A stretch of DNA of 64,000 bases from positions 1,101,529 to 1,165,528 of the forward strand of contig NC_013894.1 of NCBI RefSeq assembly GCF_000025605.1. Direction: 5' to 3'. This stretch comes from Thermocrinis albus DSM 14484 (GTDB taxonomy: Bacteria; Aquificota; Aquificia; Aquificales; Aquificaceae). The notes under the pieces are model-generated. The model was not told the DNA's origin and did no database searches. It worked only from the letters and a program-made list of their open reading frames with translations. A program made the position numbers and the translations under genes. Positions 16,103 to 26,810 of the stretch are shown one piece after another; the first letter of the stretch is position 1; every line of letters starts with the position of its first letter.

Positions 16103-17597
16103 GAACTTTCTCCAGCAGTTCTTTGGCACCCTTCAGAGTGGTAGGACTTACCACACCCATGAGACGAGCTATCTCCTCCAACCTCCTCTCTCCTACCTCC
16201 TTTATGGTCACCTGATCACCTTCCCGGACAGCAACAAAATGGGTGTCTCCAGCAGCTGCCACGGCGGGTGAGTGGGTGATAACTACCAGTTGCATCTTTT
16301 TAGACAGCTTTTTAAGAAAACGAGCTAACCTGAGGGAAGCATGTCCACTCACTCCTACATCTATCTCGTCCAGAAGATAAGTCTCTTTGGCGGGTATTAC
16401 CAGAAAGAGAGCCAGTGCTACTCTGGATATCTCACCTCCGGAAGCAAAACGGGCAAAATCCACCCCAGTTGACCCGCTACCTCTGAGGAGAAACCTGGGA
16501 TCTTCATCCTCCTCCAGCACCACGTCAAGGTATCTATCAGTAAGACCTATATCTGCAAGAAGGCTGTTTATCTGATACAGAACTCTTTCTTTGGCACGTC
16601 TTCTCTCCTGAGCCAACCTTTCTCTCTTTTTTGTCAGTTCTTCTTGGAGGTTTTCCAACTGCTCTTGTAGGCTCTGCAGTTCCTCCTCTAAGGAACTGAG
16701 AACTGTTAGCTCCTCCTTGAGATCATTAAGATAGGACAGTATCTGTCTGTAGCTCATACCATAGCGCCTTTCAAGTCTTTGGACCCTATACACCTTCTCG
16801 TTGAGAAGGTCCAACTGGTGAGGATCCCAGTCCTCTATGATAGAGAGAAGGTCACTCCTCAGTTGGATAAGCCTCTCGCGAAACTCCTCCAGATCCTCCG
16901 TTTTTATGCCTATGTCCCTACATATCTTTCTGAGGGTGCTCAGTCCCTCCAGCACTTTATCATCTATGCACCTTACCCCTTCCTCCGCCAACCTACAGAT
17001 CTTCTCCTTTCTGGACAGTTCCTCCAGATATTCCTTTATCCTTTCGTACTCCTCCGCCGAAAGGCCTATGCTCTCAATCTCTCTTATCTCCTCTTCCAGC
17101 AGTTTGGTCCTTAGCTCTTTTTCCTTCTTACGATGGGAGAGTTCCTCAAACCTTGACCTTATCTTTCTATACCTGTCGTAAAGATCCTGATACTCCTTAC
17201 GGAGAGGAAGGGTGCCGGCCAGAGTGTCGTATATGTCCCTCTGATAGTGGGATTTTAGGAAGCTCAGTCTGTCGTTCTGTCCTTGAAGAAGTATGGCCCT
17301 GAGTAGGATGTCTTTCACCACCTTAGCGGTGCTTCCCATACCGTTCAGGTAGTACCTACTCCTACCCCTCCTTATCTCCCTTCGGATCACATACTCCTCC
17401 TCTTCCAACTCCAGTTCCATCTCCACCGCTGTGCCTTCTTGGGACTCTTCCTCATCCCCTGCCAAGAACCTTACCGCTGAAAAGGTCATAGACTTGCCGC
17501 TTCCTGTCTCTCCCGTTATGACGTTGAGTCCCGGTGAAAAGTTAAGTTCTACATCTTTCAGAAGACGGAAACTTTCTATGCTCAACCTCAGGAGCAT
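16092..17597 (-). CDS. recN: DNA repair protein RecN
   Basis: 501 aa, shorter than the usual ~550. Walker A is GETGSGKSM (about 30-38). Two long coiled-coil arms rich in Glu/Leu/Arg span about 120-340. The ABC signature region is FASGGEISRVALAL, and the Walker B/D-loop part is TYLLDEIDVGVSGHASLRLA. RecN is an SMC-like protein that holds broken DNA ends during recombinational repair. It is divergent from guaB with only 13 bp between the start codons. The missing length appears to be in the coiled-coil and not in the ATPase. Confidence 0.94.
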   Translation of the reverse strand: MLLRLSIESFRLLKDVELNFSPGLNVITGETGSGKSMTFSAVRFLAGDEEESQEGTAVEMELELEEEEYVIRREIRRGRSRYYLNGMGSTAKVVKDILLRAILLQGQNDRLSFLKSHYQRDIYDTLAGTLPLRKEYQDLYDRYRKIRSRFEELSHRKKEKELRTKLLEEEIREIESIGLSAEEYERIKEYLEELSRKEKICRLAEEGVRCIDDKVLEGLSTLRKICRDIGIKTEDLEEFRERLIQLRSDLLSIIEDWDPHQLDLLNEKVYRVQRLERRYGMSYRQILSYLNDLKEELTVLSSLEEELQSLQEQLENLQEELTKKRERLAQERRRAKERVLYQINSLLADIGLTDRYLDVVLEEDEDPRFLLRGSGSTGVDFARFASGGEISRVALALFLVIPAKETYLLDEIDVGVSGHASLRLARFLKKLSKKMQLVVITHSPAVAAAGDTHFVAVREGDQVTIKEVGERRLEEIARLMGVVSPTTLKGAKELLEKVHAG

Positions 17598-17598
17598 A

Positions 17599-20105
<2,507 letters not shown>

Positions 20106-20188
20106 AAAACCAGTTTACCATCCTTTTTAGATGACTCATATCATATCTTTTCTTGCGCGCCTTTGAATGGCTTAAAATATAGTGAGCC
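20106..20188. promoter_or_regulatory. Divergent upstream region between murG and the first nuo operon
   Basis: An 83-bp spacer. On the plus strand TAAAAT (20173-20178) and TATAGT (20178-20183) are -10 candidates 5-10 nt before the nuoI ATG. TTGCGC near 20152 is a poor -35. No ribosome-binding site precedes the nuoI ATG, so a very short leader is likely. Confidence 0.4.
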
Positions 20189-20794
20189 ATGGGTATAAAG
20201 AAGGTGGACAGAAAGGCGTTTCTTAATCTGGTGGAGACGGTGCTGTTTGTGGATTTCATAAAGGGCCTGTCGGTAACCCTCAAGAACCTGCTGAAGAAAC
20301 CTATAACCACCAACTATCCCTTAGAGAAACTCACGCCTCCAAAGCGTTTTAGGGGAGCTCACGGACACTTTGTGTGGGATGGTACGGAACCAAACTCCCT
20401 GAAGGCTATAGAGAAGTTTATGAGTTTTGAGAAGGGCAAAAGTAGGTGTGTGGCCTGCTATATGTGTCAGACAGCTTGCCCTATGCCTACCCTTTTCAGG
20501 ATAGAGGCTGTTCAGATGCCTGATGGTACAAAAAAAGTGGTGAGATTTGACATGAACCTTCTTAACTGTCTGTTCTGTGGACTGTGTGTGGATGCATGCC
20601 CGGTGGGATGTCTCACCATGACAGATCTCTATGAACTAGCCGGTTACTCCCGCAGAAACGCCGTTTTAAGAATGGAACAGTTGGAAAAGAACGCCATAGA
20701 CTGGAAACAGAGAAGGGGACAAGAACCCGATAGGATATGGATAGATGACCAGCATCGTGAAAAGCTCTGGGGGAAGATAAGTTGGAGTGGGTGA
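20189..20794 (+). CDS. nuoI: NADH-quinone oxidoreductase subunit I (copy 1)
   Basis: 201 aa. Two [4Fe-4S] ferredoxin motifs: C87, C90, C93, C97 (CVACYMCQTACP) and C127, C130, C133, C137 (CLFCGLCVDACP). These are clusters N6a and N6b, which carry electrons from the peripheral arm toward NuoB. The N-terminal amphipathic region anchors it to the membrane arm. It leads the gene run nuoI-J-K-L-M-N; the next gene starts 13 bp inside it. A second NuoI is at 29606. The two are clearly paralogous, share the LTPPKRFRG segment and differ at many positions. Confidence 0.96.
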   Translation: MGIKKVDRKAFLNLVETVLFVDFIKGLSVTLKNLLKKPITTNYPLEKLTPPKRFRGAHGHFVWDGTEPNSLKAIEKFMSFEKGKSRCVACYMCQTACPMPTLFRIEAVQMPDGTKKVVRFDMNLLNCLFCGLCVDACPVGCLTMTDLYELAGYSRRNAVLRMEQLEKNAIDWKQRRGQEPDRIWIDDQHREKLWGKISWSG

Positions 20795-21273
20795 TCTTTG
20801 GTATACTTTCCCTATGGTTGATACTCTCTGTTTTAGGGGTCCTTTTCCTCAAAAACCCGGTTCACGTGGTTCTCTCCTTCCTTTCGGTAGTTTTGGCCAC
20901 AGCAGGTATATTCCTGCACTTGGGTGCAGAACTCTTGGCGGGTCTTCAACTGATAATATACGCTGTGGCCATAGTAGTGTTCTACGTGTTGGTGGTGACC
21001 ACTATACCATGGGAAAAGGTGAAGAGGTTTGAGGGTATCTATCTGAGGGAGTTCCTTTTGGCGGTGCCCTTCTTCCTCCTTCTCGTGGTGGCGTTGTCTT
21101 ATTTGGCATGGAGCGGGTCCTTCGCTACGAAGGGTTTCCCTCTTTCGGGGGACAACGTGAGGGATGTGGGAAAGGTCCTCTTCACCAGTTATCTCTTTCC
21201 TTTTGAGCTGGCTTCTGTTATACTTTTGATAGCCATGGTGGGAGCCATCTTGCTTGGGAGGAAGGAGGATTGA
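20782..21273 (+). CDS. nuoJ: NADH-quinone oxidoreductase subunit J (copy 1)
   Basis: 163 aa, five hydrophobic segments. TTG start at 20782 overlaps nuoI by 13 bp. The conserved NuoJ features are LFLKNPVHVVLSFL near residue 20 and the pi-bulge helix LQLIIYAVAIVVFYVLVV at about 57-74. It is part of the membrane arm, where helix 3 rotates during coupling. Copy 2 at 30232 keeps the same core and differs elsewhere. Confidence 0.94.
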   Translation: MEWVIFGILSLWLILSVLGVLFLKNPVHVVLSFLSVVLATAGIFLHLGAELLAGLQLIIYAVAIVVFYVLVVTTIPWEKVKRFEGIYLREFLLAVPFFLLLVVALSYLAWSGSFATKGFPLSGDNVRDVGKVLFTSYLFPFELASVILLIAMVGAILLGRKED

Positions 21274-21572
21274 CTATAGAAAAAGCTTATATGCTTATAA
21301 GCATTTTTTTATTCCTTTCCGGTCTCTTGGGTGTTATCATAAGGAAGAACCTCATAACCCTTCTGGTAAGTACGGAGCTTATGCTGAACGGTGTTAACCT
21401 AGGGTTTGTAGCGATGGACAGGATGGTGGGTGGTGTGGAAGGACAGGTTTTCTCCCTTTTCGTACTGGCGGTAGCCGCTTCGGAAGTGGCCGTAGGTTTA
21501 GGGCTGGTGGTGTCCATATTTCGCCTTAAGGGTTATGAGGGGTCTTCTGAGATAACGCACCTGAGGGACTGA
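21270..21572 (+). CDS. nuoK: NADH-quinone oxidoreductase subunit K (copy 1)
   Basis: 100 aa, three transmembrane helices. The two membrane-buried glutamates of the proton path are E36 (LVSTELMLNGVN) and E72 (AASEVAVG). The likely start is TTG at 21270, overlapping the nuoJ stop; AGGAGG sits very close, only 1-2 nt away. The first ATG (21291) would remove part of helix 1. It is homologous to MnhC/MrpC. Confidence 0.94.
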   Translation: MTIEKAYMLISIFLFLSGLLGVIIRKNLITLLVSTELMLNGVNLGFVAMDRMVGGVEGQVFSLFVLAVAASEVAVGLGLVVSIFRLKGYEGSSEITHLRD

Positions 21573-21575
21573 ACT

Positions 21576-23195
21576 ATGGAATTTCTACTGGTACTGATCT
21601 TTCCGGTTGTAGCCTTTTTGGTGGTGGGGCTTTTGGGAAGGAGACTGGGAGACTTTCCTTCCGCCATCATAACCGTGCTGGCATCCTCTCTGTCCTTTCT
21701 GTTTTCCCTCTATGCCGCACTGCAGGCCATCAAAAACCCAGTGCATGTTCCCCTTTACACCTTCATCCTCCTACAGTCTAAACCCCTTGAGCTGGGCCTT
21801 CTCTTTGACACCCTTTCATCGGTGGTAGCCACACTGGTCACCTTCGTAGCCACCTTTATCTTCCTGTACTCGATAGGCTACATGAGGAACCTCTTCGGTC
21901 AGTGGACCTACAAGTTTTACGCTTACCTGTCCTTCTTCCTTTTCTCAATGCTTCTGATAGTTCTGTCTGACAATCTTCTTCTTCTCTTCTTTGGTTGGGA
22001 AGGTGTAGGACTAGCCTCTTACCTTCTGATAGGATACTTCCATGAGCAGAGGAAAGCCACCAACGCAGCGCTGGAAGCCTTTGTTATGAACAGAGTAGGG
22101 GACTGGCTGTTTCTTTTGGGGATTCTCATGAGCTTTATCACCTTTGGATCCATCCGTTATCAGGAGATGTGGGAGAAAGCCCACTTAGTAGACCCTCTCA
22201 TGTTGTCTTGGGCATGTCTTTTACTCTTTGGTGGTGCGGTAGGCAAATCGGGGCAGGTACCTTTACACACCTGGCTACCCAACGCCATGGCAGGTCCGAC
22301 ACCCGTATCTGCACTACTCCACTCCTCCACCATGGTAGCTGCTGGGGTGTACATGGTAGCCAGACTACATCCGGTATTTGAAGCCAGTGACACAGCCTTG
22401 AAAGTCATCGTGGTAGTAGGGAGCGTAACCGCCCTTATGGCAGCGTTAGCTGCCACATCGCATACGGACATAAAGAAGATCATAGCCTTTTCCACCATGA
22501 GCCAGTTGGGGCTTATGTTCATAGCATTAGGACTGAAGGATAAGCTGGCGGGGAGTTTTCATCTGATGACCCATGCCTTTTTCAAGGCACTGTTATTTTT
22601 AGCAGCGGGATCGGTGATACACACCTTTCACCATAAGGTACACGACATATACGAAGTAGGGGGCTTAAGGAGCAAGATGCCTGTAACCTATCTAAGCTTT
22701 ATGGTAGGGGCTTTAGCTTTAGCTGGTGTGTTTCCCTTTGCTGGCTTTTGGAGTAAGGAGTTGATTTTAGGGAGGGCGTACGAGGCTAGTTTTGGGATAG
22801 GTGTGTTGGTGAGTGTAGTGAGCGTGTTGACAGCCTATTACATATTCAGGGAAGGGTTTGTGATGTTTCACGGGGAGGAGAGGAAAGGAGGTGCCCACGA
22901 GAGTGAAGGGGTGATGATACTACCCATGGCGGTATTGATGTTAGGGTCTGTGTTTGCGGGTTTTGGTGTGTGGTGGTACGGTAGTCTCATGGGTAAGGAG
23001 GTACACATACACGGTGATACGGTGGTACTGTCGTTGGTGATAGCCCTTGTGGGTATAGGTGTGGCGTACAGTGTGTATGTGAAGAGGTGGTTGAGTGCAG
23101 AGGAGCTTTATAGGGTGCTCAGGCCCCTTCACACCACCTTCAGAGAGCAGTTCTTTACGGAAAGGTTCTACCACAAAACTTTAGCGGGAGGGTAT
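21576..23195 (+). repeat. Long direct repeat, copy A (nuoL 5' 1620 bp)
   Basis: Matches 31054-32673 in the same orientation, with about 25 differences by eye in 1620 bp. The first three are synonymous. A stretch of about 720 bp (21676-22396) shows no difference at all. Similarity begins exactly at the ATG and ends inside the gene, so it is not an assembly slip or a whole-operon copy. Confidence 0.95.
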
Positions 23196-23474
23196 ATGCG
23201 GATATCTAAAGGACTTCACACAGTGTGGGAGAGGGTCCTTATAGACGGTTTTATAAATCTTCTGGCTTTGTTGTACGTAAAATTAGTTAGGTTCCTATGG
23301 ATGAAACTGGACATAATGGTGGTAGACCTCTTGGTAAACGGAGTGGCGCGCTTTACCTTCAAGACGGGTAGGACCGTTAGAAACTTTCAGACAGGTCTGT
23401 TGAACCATTATGTGGCCTTCCTCCTTGCAGGTATGGTCTTTATCTTCGGTATCATCATAAAGTTCATGAGGTGA
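21576..23474 (+). CDS. nuoL: NADH-quinone oxidoreductase subunit L (copy 1)
   Basis: 632 aa antiporter-like subunit at the far end of the membrane arm. Key charged residues are present: E142 (FGWEGVGLASYLL) and K224 (GAVGKSGQVPLHTWLPNAM). A C-terminal extension forms the lateral helix region. Residues 1 to about 540 are nearly identical to copy 2 (31054-32868), with only a handful of substitutions. The last ~90 residues are unrelated in detail. The break is at 23195. This degree of identity is not shared by any other duplicated nuo gene here. Starts 3 bp after nuoK. Confidence 0.97.
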   Translation: MEFLLVLIFPVVAFLVVGLLGRRLGDFPSAIITVLASSLSFLFSLYAALQAIKNPVHVPLYTFILLQSKPLELGLLFDTLSSVVATLVTFVATFIFLYSIGYMRNLFGQWTYKFYAYLSFFLFSMLLIVLSDNLLLLFFGWEGVGLASYLLIGYFHEQRKATNAALEAFVMNRVGDWLFLLGILMSFITFGSIRYQEMWEKAHLVDPLMLSWACLLLFGGAVGKSGQVPLHTWLPNAMAGPTPVSALLHSSTMVAAGVYMVARLHPVFEASDTALKVIVVVGSVTALMAALAATSHTDIKKIIAFSTMSQLGLMFIALGLKDKLAGSFHLMTHAFFKALLFLAAGSVIHTFHHKVHDIYEVGGLRSKMPVTYLSFMVGALALAGVFPFAGFWSKELILGRAYEASFGIGVLVSVVSVLTAYYIFREGFVMFHGEERKGGAHESEGVMILPMAVLMLGSVFAGFGVWWYGSLMGKEVHIHGDTVVLSLVIALVGIGVAYSVYVKRWLSAEELYRVLRPLHTTFREQFFTERFYHKTLAGGYMRISKGLHTVWERVLIDGFINLLALLYVKLVRFLWMKLDIMVVDLLVNGVARFTFKTGRTVRNFQTGLLNHYVAFLLAGMVFIFGIIIKFMR

Positions 23475-23477
23475 AGC

Positions 23478-24983
23478 ATGGACTTGGTGAATCTTCTTAT
23501 ACCTACCAGTATGCTGTTGCCTCTCGTGGGAGCCTTCTTCATAATCTTTCTGCCCGAAAGGTACACCAAGGGGATGGCTGTTGTCCTCTCGTCACTCGTG
23601 TTCCTCCTGTCTTTAATGTCTATTCCCCTCTTTGATTTTAAGAAAGCCCAAACGATGCAGTTTTACTGGCACAGGCCTCTCTTGCCTGAGCTGGGAATTA
23701 CCCTAAGTTTTGCCTTTGATGGGCTCTCTTATCTTATGTACCTACTCACCACCCTTGTCTCATTGGCTGCCATACTTTGGTCCTTGAGGGATCACCAAAT
23801 CACTCATCGTCTCAAAGAGTACTATCTTTTCTTTCTCCTCACGGAGAGCCTCCTCGTAGGTGTCTTTGGTAGCTTGGATCTGATAGTTTTCTACGTTTTC
23901 TATGAGCTGACCTTGGTACCTATGTTCTTCGTCATAGGTGTCTGGGGTTATAAGCTGAGGCTTTACTCGGCTTACAAGTTCTTTATCTACATCTTTGTAT
24001 CCTCTCTGTTTCTTCTGCTGGGTATAGTAACTGTAGCTGTAGAGCATTACAGACAGTTCGGTAAGTTCTCCTTCTTCTACTTTGATCTCATAAACAATCA
24101 CTACCCATTAGGTTTAGAGATCTTTTTATTCGTCCTCTTTTTAATTGCCTTTGCGGTGAAAACTCCCGTAGTGCCTTTTCACACGTGGCTTCCCGATGCT
24201 CACGGTGAAGCACCCACCGCTGGTTCGGTAGTACTGGCGGCTCTCCTTCTCAAGATGGGGACATATGCTCTCCTTCGCTTTAACATAGGTCTCTTTCCGG
24301 AAGCCACCAAGTTTCTGATGCCCTTTATGGTACTGTGGGGCATAGCTAGTATTGTCTTTGCTTCTTGGTTTACTATAAGTCAGAACAACGTCAAGAGGTT
24401 CGTAGCCTATTCTTCAATAAGCCATATGGGGTTTGTGGTGGCTGGCATGTTTCTCCTCAACCAGCAAGGACTGAGAGCTAGCATAATGGAGATGTTTGCT
24501 CACGGTCTTACATCCTCCGCACTGTTTATGATGGCGGGGTTCATATACAACAGACTCCACAGCTTCAACATGGATGCCCTGAAGGGTAGTATAAAGTTTA
24601 TGCCGGTCTTTGCTTTTCTGGTAGCTATAACAGCTTACTCTTCCATGGGTCTTCCCGGTGGTTCCTCCTTCTGGGGTAAGTTCCTAACGATCGCAGGTGC
24701 CCGTGAGTACAGCCTGTGGCTGGCTCTCTTTGTATTAGGTGGTGCCTTCTTCAGTGTCTTGTATATGCTTTATCTTCTCAAAACCCTCTATCTTGACACC
24801 AAGGAGGAGAGCAGACTGGTGCATTTTTCCGACATGAGGGGCTACAAACTCTTTGCTTTTCTCCTGGTAGTACTACCCACGCTACTGGTAGGTCTTACTC
24901 CTTTCCTCTTCTTTGCTTTCTTTGATCCTTACATAACGTCGCTGCTGTCCTACTTGTTCTTAAGGCCTGGAGGTGCTCCATGA
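23478..24983 (+). CDS. nuoM: NADH-quinone oxidoreductase subunit M (copy 1)
   Basis: 501 aa, about 14 transmembrane helices. The proton-channel residues are E143 (FYVFYELTLVPMFFVIGVWG) and K228 (AFAVKTPVVPFHTWLPDAH). ATG lies 3 bp after nuoL and the end overlaps nuoN by 4 bp. It is distinct from copy 2 (32872), which has FWEGMLIPMYF at the same place. Confidence 0.96.
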   Translation: MDLVNLLIPTSMLLPLVGAFFIIFLPERYTKGMAVVLSSLVFLLSLMSIPLFDFKKAQTMQFYWHRPLLPELGITLSFAFDGLSYLMYLLTTLVSLAAILWSLRDHQITHRLKEYYLFFLLTESLLVGVFGSLDLIVFYVFYELTLVPMFFVIGVWGYKLRLYSAYKFFIYIFVSSLFLLLGIVTVAVEHYRQFGKFSFFYFDLINNHYPLGLEIFLFVLFLIAFAVKTPVVPFHTWLPDAHGEAPTAGSVVLAALLLKMGTYALLRFNIGLFPEATKFLMPFMVLWGIASIVFASWFTISQNNVKRFVAYSSISHMGFVVAGMFLLNQQGLRASIMEMFAHGLTSSALFMMAGFIYNRLHSFNMDALKGSIKFMPVFAFLVAITAYSSMGLPGGSSFWGKFLTIAGAREYSLWLALFVLGGAFFSVLYMLYLLKTLYLDTKEESRLVHFSDMRGYKLFAFLLVVLPTLLVGLTPFLFFAFFDPYITSLLSYLFLRPGGAP

Positions 24984-26425
24984 ACATGGTGGTAGAGTAT
25001 CCTAACCTCTCCCTTCTTATACCGGAGATAGTGGTTTTGCTAACAGGATTTGCTCTTTTCACTTTGGATCTCATCTACAGGCGGCTTTCTCACTGGGTGG
25101 CCCTATGGTTGAGTCTCGTGGGTTATCTGATTGCTTTTCTGTATCTTCTTTTTAACATATCTGCCACGGGAAGTACCTTCTACGGGCTTTACGTGAGAGA
25201 TCCCATGTCCTCTCTGTTCCAACTTGTTATGATAGGCCTCACCATGATGGTTCTTCCCTTCGCTCAGCAGTATTTAAAACACAGGGGATCTCTATACAGA
25301 GAGTTTTACTACTTTCTCGCCTTTGCCCTCGCCGGAGGTATGTTCTTAGTGTCCTCCTATAATCTGGTGGTGCTCTACGTAGCCTTGGAAGCGGTGTCCA
25401 TAAGCTTCTACGTTATGACGGCCCTCCTGAAAGGAGACTTTCTATCCAAGGAAGGTGCCTTCAAATACCTGGTGTTGGGTGGTCTCAGTATAGCGCTAGC
25501 CTCTTACGGAGCAGCTTTTCTTTACCTGTACGGTGGTTCTCTGGATCTCAGGGAGGTGTTGGCGTTCCATCACAAAGATACCCGACTTTTGGTGGCTGGA
25601 CTAGTCCTCTTACTGATGGGGTTTGCCATAAAGATAGGTGCCGTTCCCTTCCATTTTTGGCTACCTGATGCTTACCACGGTGCTCCTACTCCCGTCACCG
25701 CTTACATGGCTTCCGTGGGTAAGCTGGCCTTCTTTGCTCCCGTAGTGAGAATAATGCCTTTGGTGCAGGAACACTTTGCCAACACGTGGGTCATAACGGT
25801 GAGCATTATATCGGTTCTCACCATGCTCTACGGTAATCTTGTAGCTTTGGTGCAAAGAGACGTCAAGAGGATGCTGGCTTACTCTTCCATAGCTCACTCT
25901 GGGTACATAATGGCGGGTATAGCGGTAGCCCAGGTGATAGGTCTCAAGGCGGTCCTTTACTTCCTTGTGGCTTACGCTTTTATGGGAGTAGCAGGTTTTC
26001 TGGTCTTGGCGGTTTTGGAAAGATCACAGGAGTGGCGTGGGTATCTGGAGGAGTTTTCTGGTGTCAGGTTTCACATGCCTTGGCTCGCCTTTGCCTTCAT
26101 GTTGGTGCTTCTGGCCCTTTTGGGTGTTCCTCCTACGGTGGGTTTTGTAGGAAAGGCTTTGGTGTTCCTGTCTTTATCCTATGAAAAACTCTGGTGGGTA
26201 GCCTTTGTGATGATAGTGGCTACAGGCATATCTACGGGTTACTATCTCAGACTGATAGCTCTTATGTTCATGAAGGAGCCTGTTAAAGGTGTAGAATTCC
26301 GGATTACTCCTGTGGAGAAGGTTCTACTGGTATTTTTGTCTGTGTTGGTTGTACTGTTGGGTGCTGTGCCTATATTTTTATGGAGCTTGGTGAGTCCTTC
26401 TGCCGAAATCCTTTTCAAGAGGTGA
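24980..26425 (+). CDS. nuoN: NADH-quinone oxidoreductase subunit N (copy 1)
   Basis: 481 aa antiporter-like subunit. The family core FKYLVLGGLSIALASYGAAF, the lysine in FAIKIGAVPFHFWLPDAYHG and YSSIAHSGYIMAGIA are present. It closes the first run (I-J-K-L-M-N). nuoA follows after 4 bp, so both runs may be one transcript. The family often has lysine in place of the usual glutamate of helix 5; here LEAVSISFYVMTALLKGD retains the glutamate. Confidence 0.95.
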   Translation: MNMVVEYPNLSLLIPEIVVLLTGFALFTLDLIYRRLSHWVALWLSLVGYLIAFLYLLFNISATGSTFYGLYVRDPMSSLFQLVMIGLTMMVLPFAQQYLKHRGSLYREFYYFLAFALAGGMFLVSSYNLVVLYVALEAVSISFYVMTALLKGDFLSKEGAFKYLVLGGLSIALASYGAAFLYLYGGSLDLREVLAFHHKDTRLLVAGLVLLLMGFAIKIGAVPFHFWLPDAYHGAPTPVTAYMASVGKLAFFAPVVRIMPLVQEHFANTWVITVSIISVLTMLYGNLVALVQRDVKRMLAYSSIAHSGYIMAGIAVAQVIGLKAVLYFLVAYAFMGVAGFLVLAVLERSQEWRGYLEEFSGVRFHMPWLAFAFMLVLLALLGVPPTVGFVGKALVFLSLSYEKLWWVAFVMIVATGISTGYYLRLIALMFMKEPVKGVEFRITPVEKVLLVFLSVLVVLLGAVPIFLWSLVSPSAEILFKR

Positions 26426-26429
26426 GAAC

Positions 26430-26801
26430 ATGGAGTACCTGGGTCTCGTCATACTGGCTTTGGTGATGTTGGTGATAGCCCTCGTCATGATAAGTCTTAA
26501 CTACCTGTTTGGACCTAAAACACCTTCACCCCTGCAGGATTACCCTTACGAGTGCGGTGTCCCCCTCTACGACAAAACGGCCCAGTCCACCTTTCACCAA
26601 GGGTACTACCTTCTCGGACTTCTCTTGCTCCTGTTTGATATAGAAGCTGCCTTCCTCTTTCCGTGGACGGTGGTGTACAAACACTTGGGACTGTTCGGTT
26701 TCGTGGAGTTTCTCCTCTTCCTCCTCATCCTCACTTACGGTTTGCTTTACGCCTGGCGAAAGGGTGCCCTTGACTGGCAGTTTGAAGAAGAGTACATGTG
26801 A
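26430..26801 (+). CDS. nuoA: NADH-quinone oxidoreductase subunit A
   Basis: 123 aa, three transmembrane helices. Conserved features are YPYECGVPLYD, the loop cysteine near the quinone site, and LLFDIEAAFLFPW. It belongs to the quinone-site end of the membrane arm. nuoB normally follows nuoA; here the next gene, 9 bp on, is the nuoCD fusion. Only one nuoA is in the window. Confidence 0.96.
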   Translation: MEYLGLVILALVMLVIALVMISLNYLFGPKTPSPLQDYPYECGVPLYDKTAQSTFHQGYYLLGLLLLLFDIEAAFLFPWTVVYKHLGLFGFVEFLLFLLILTYGLLYAWRKGALDWQFEEEYM

Positions 26802-26810
26802 GGTGTAGCC

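Noticed and set aside
22160..22522. Minus-strand 120-aa frames repeated at 31638-32000
   Set aside because: They recur only because nuoL is repeated; composition is that of an antisense shadow.
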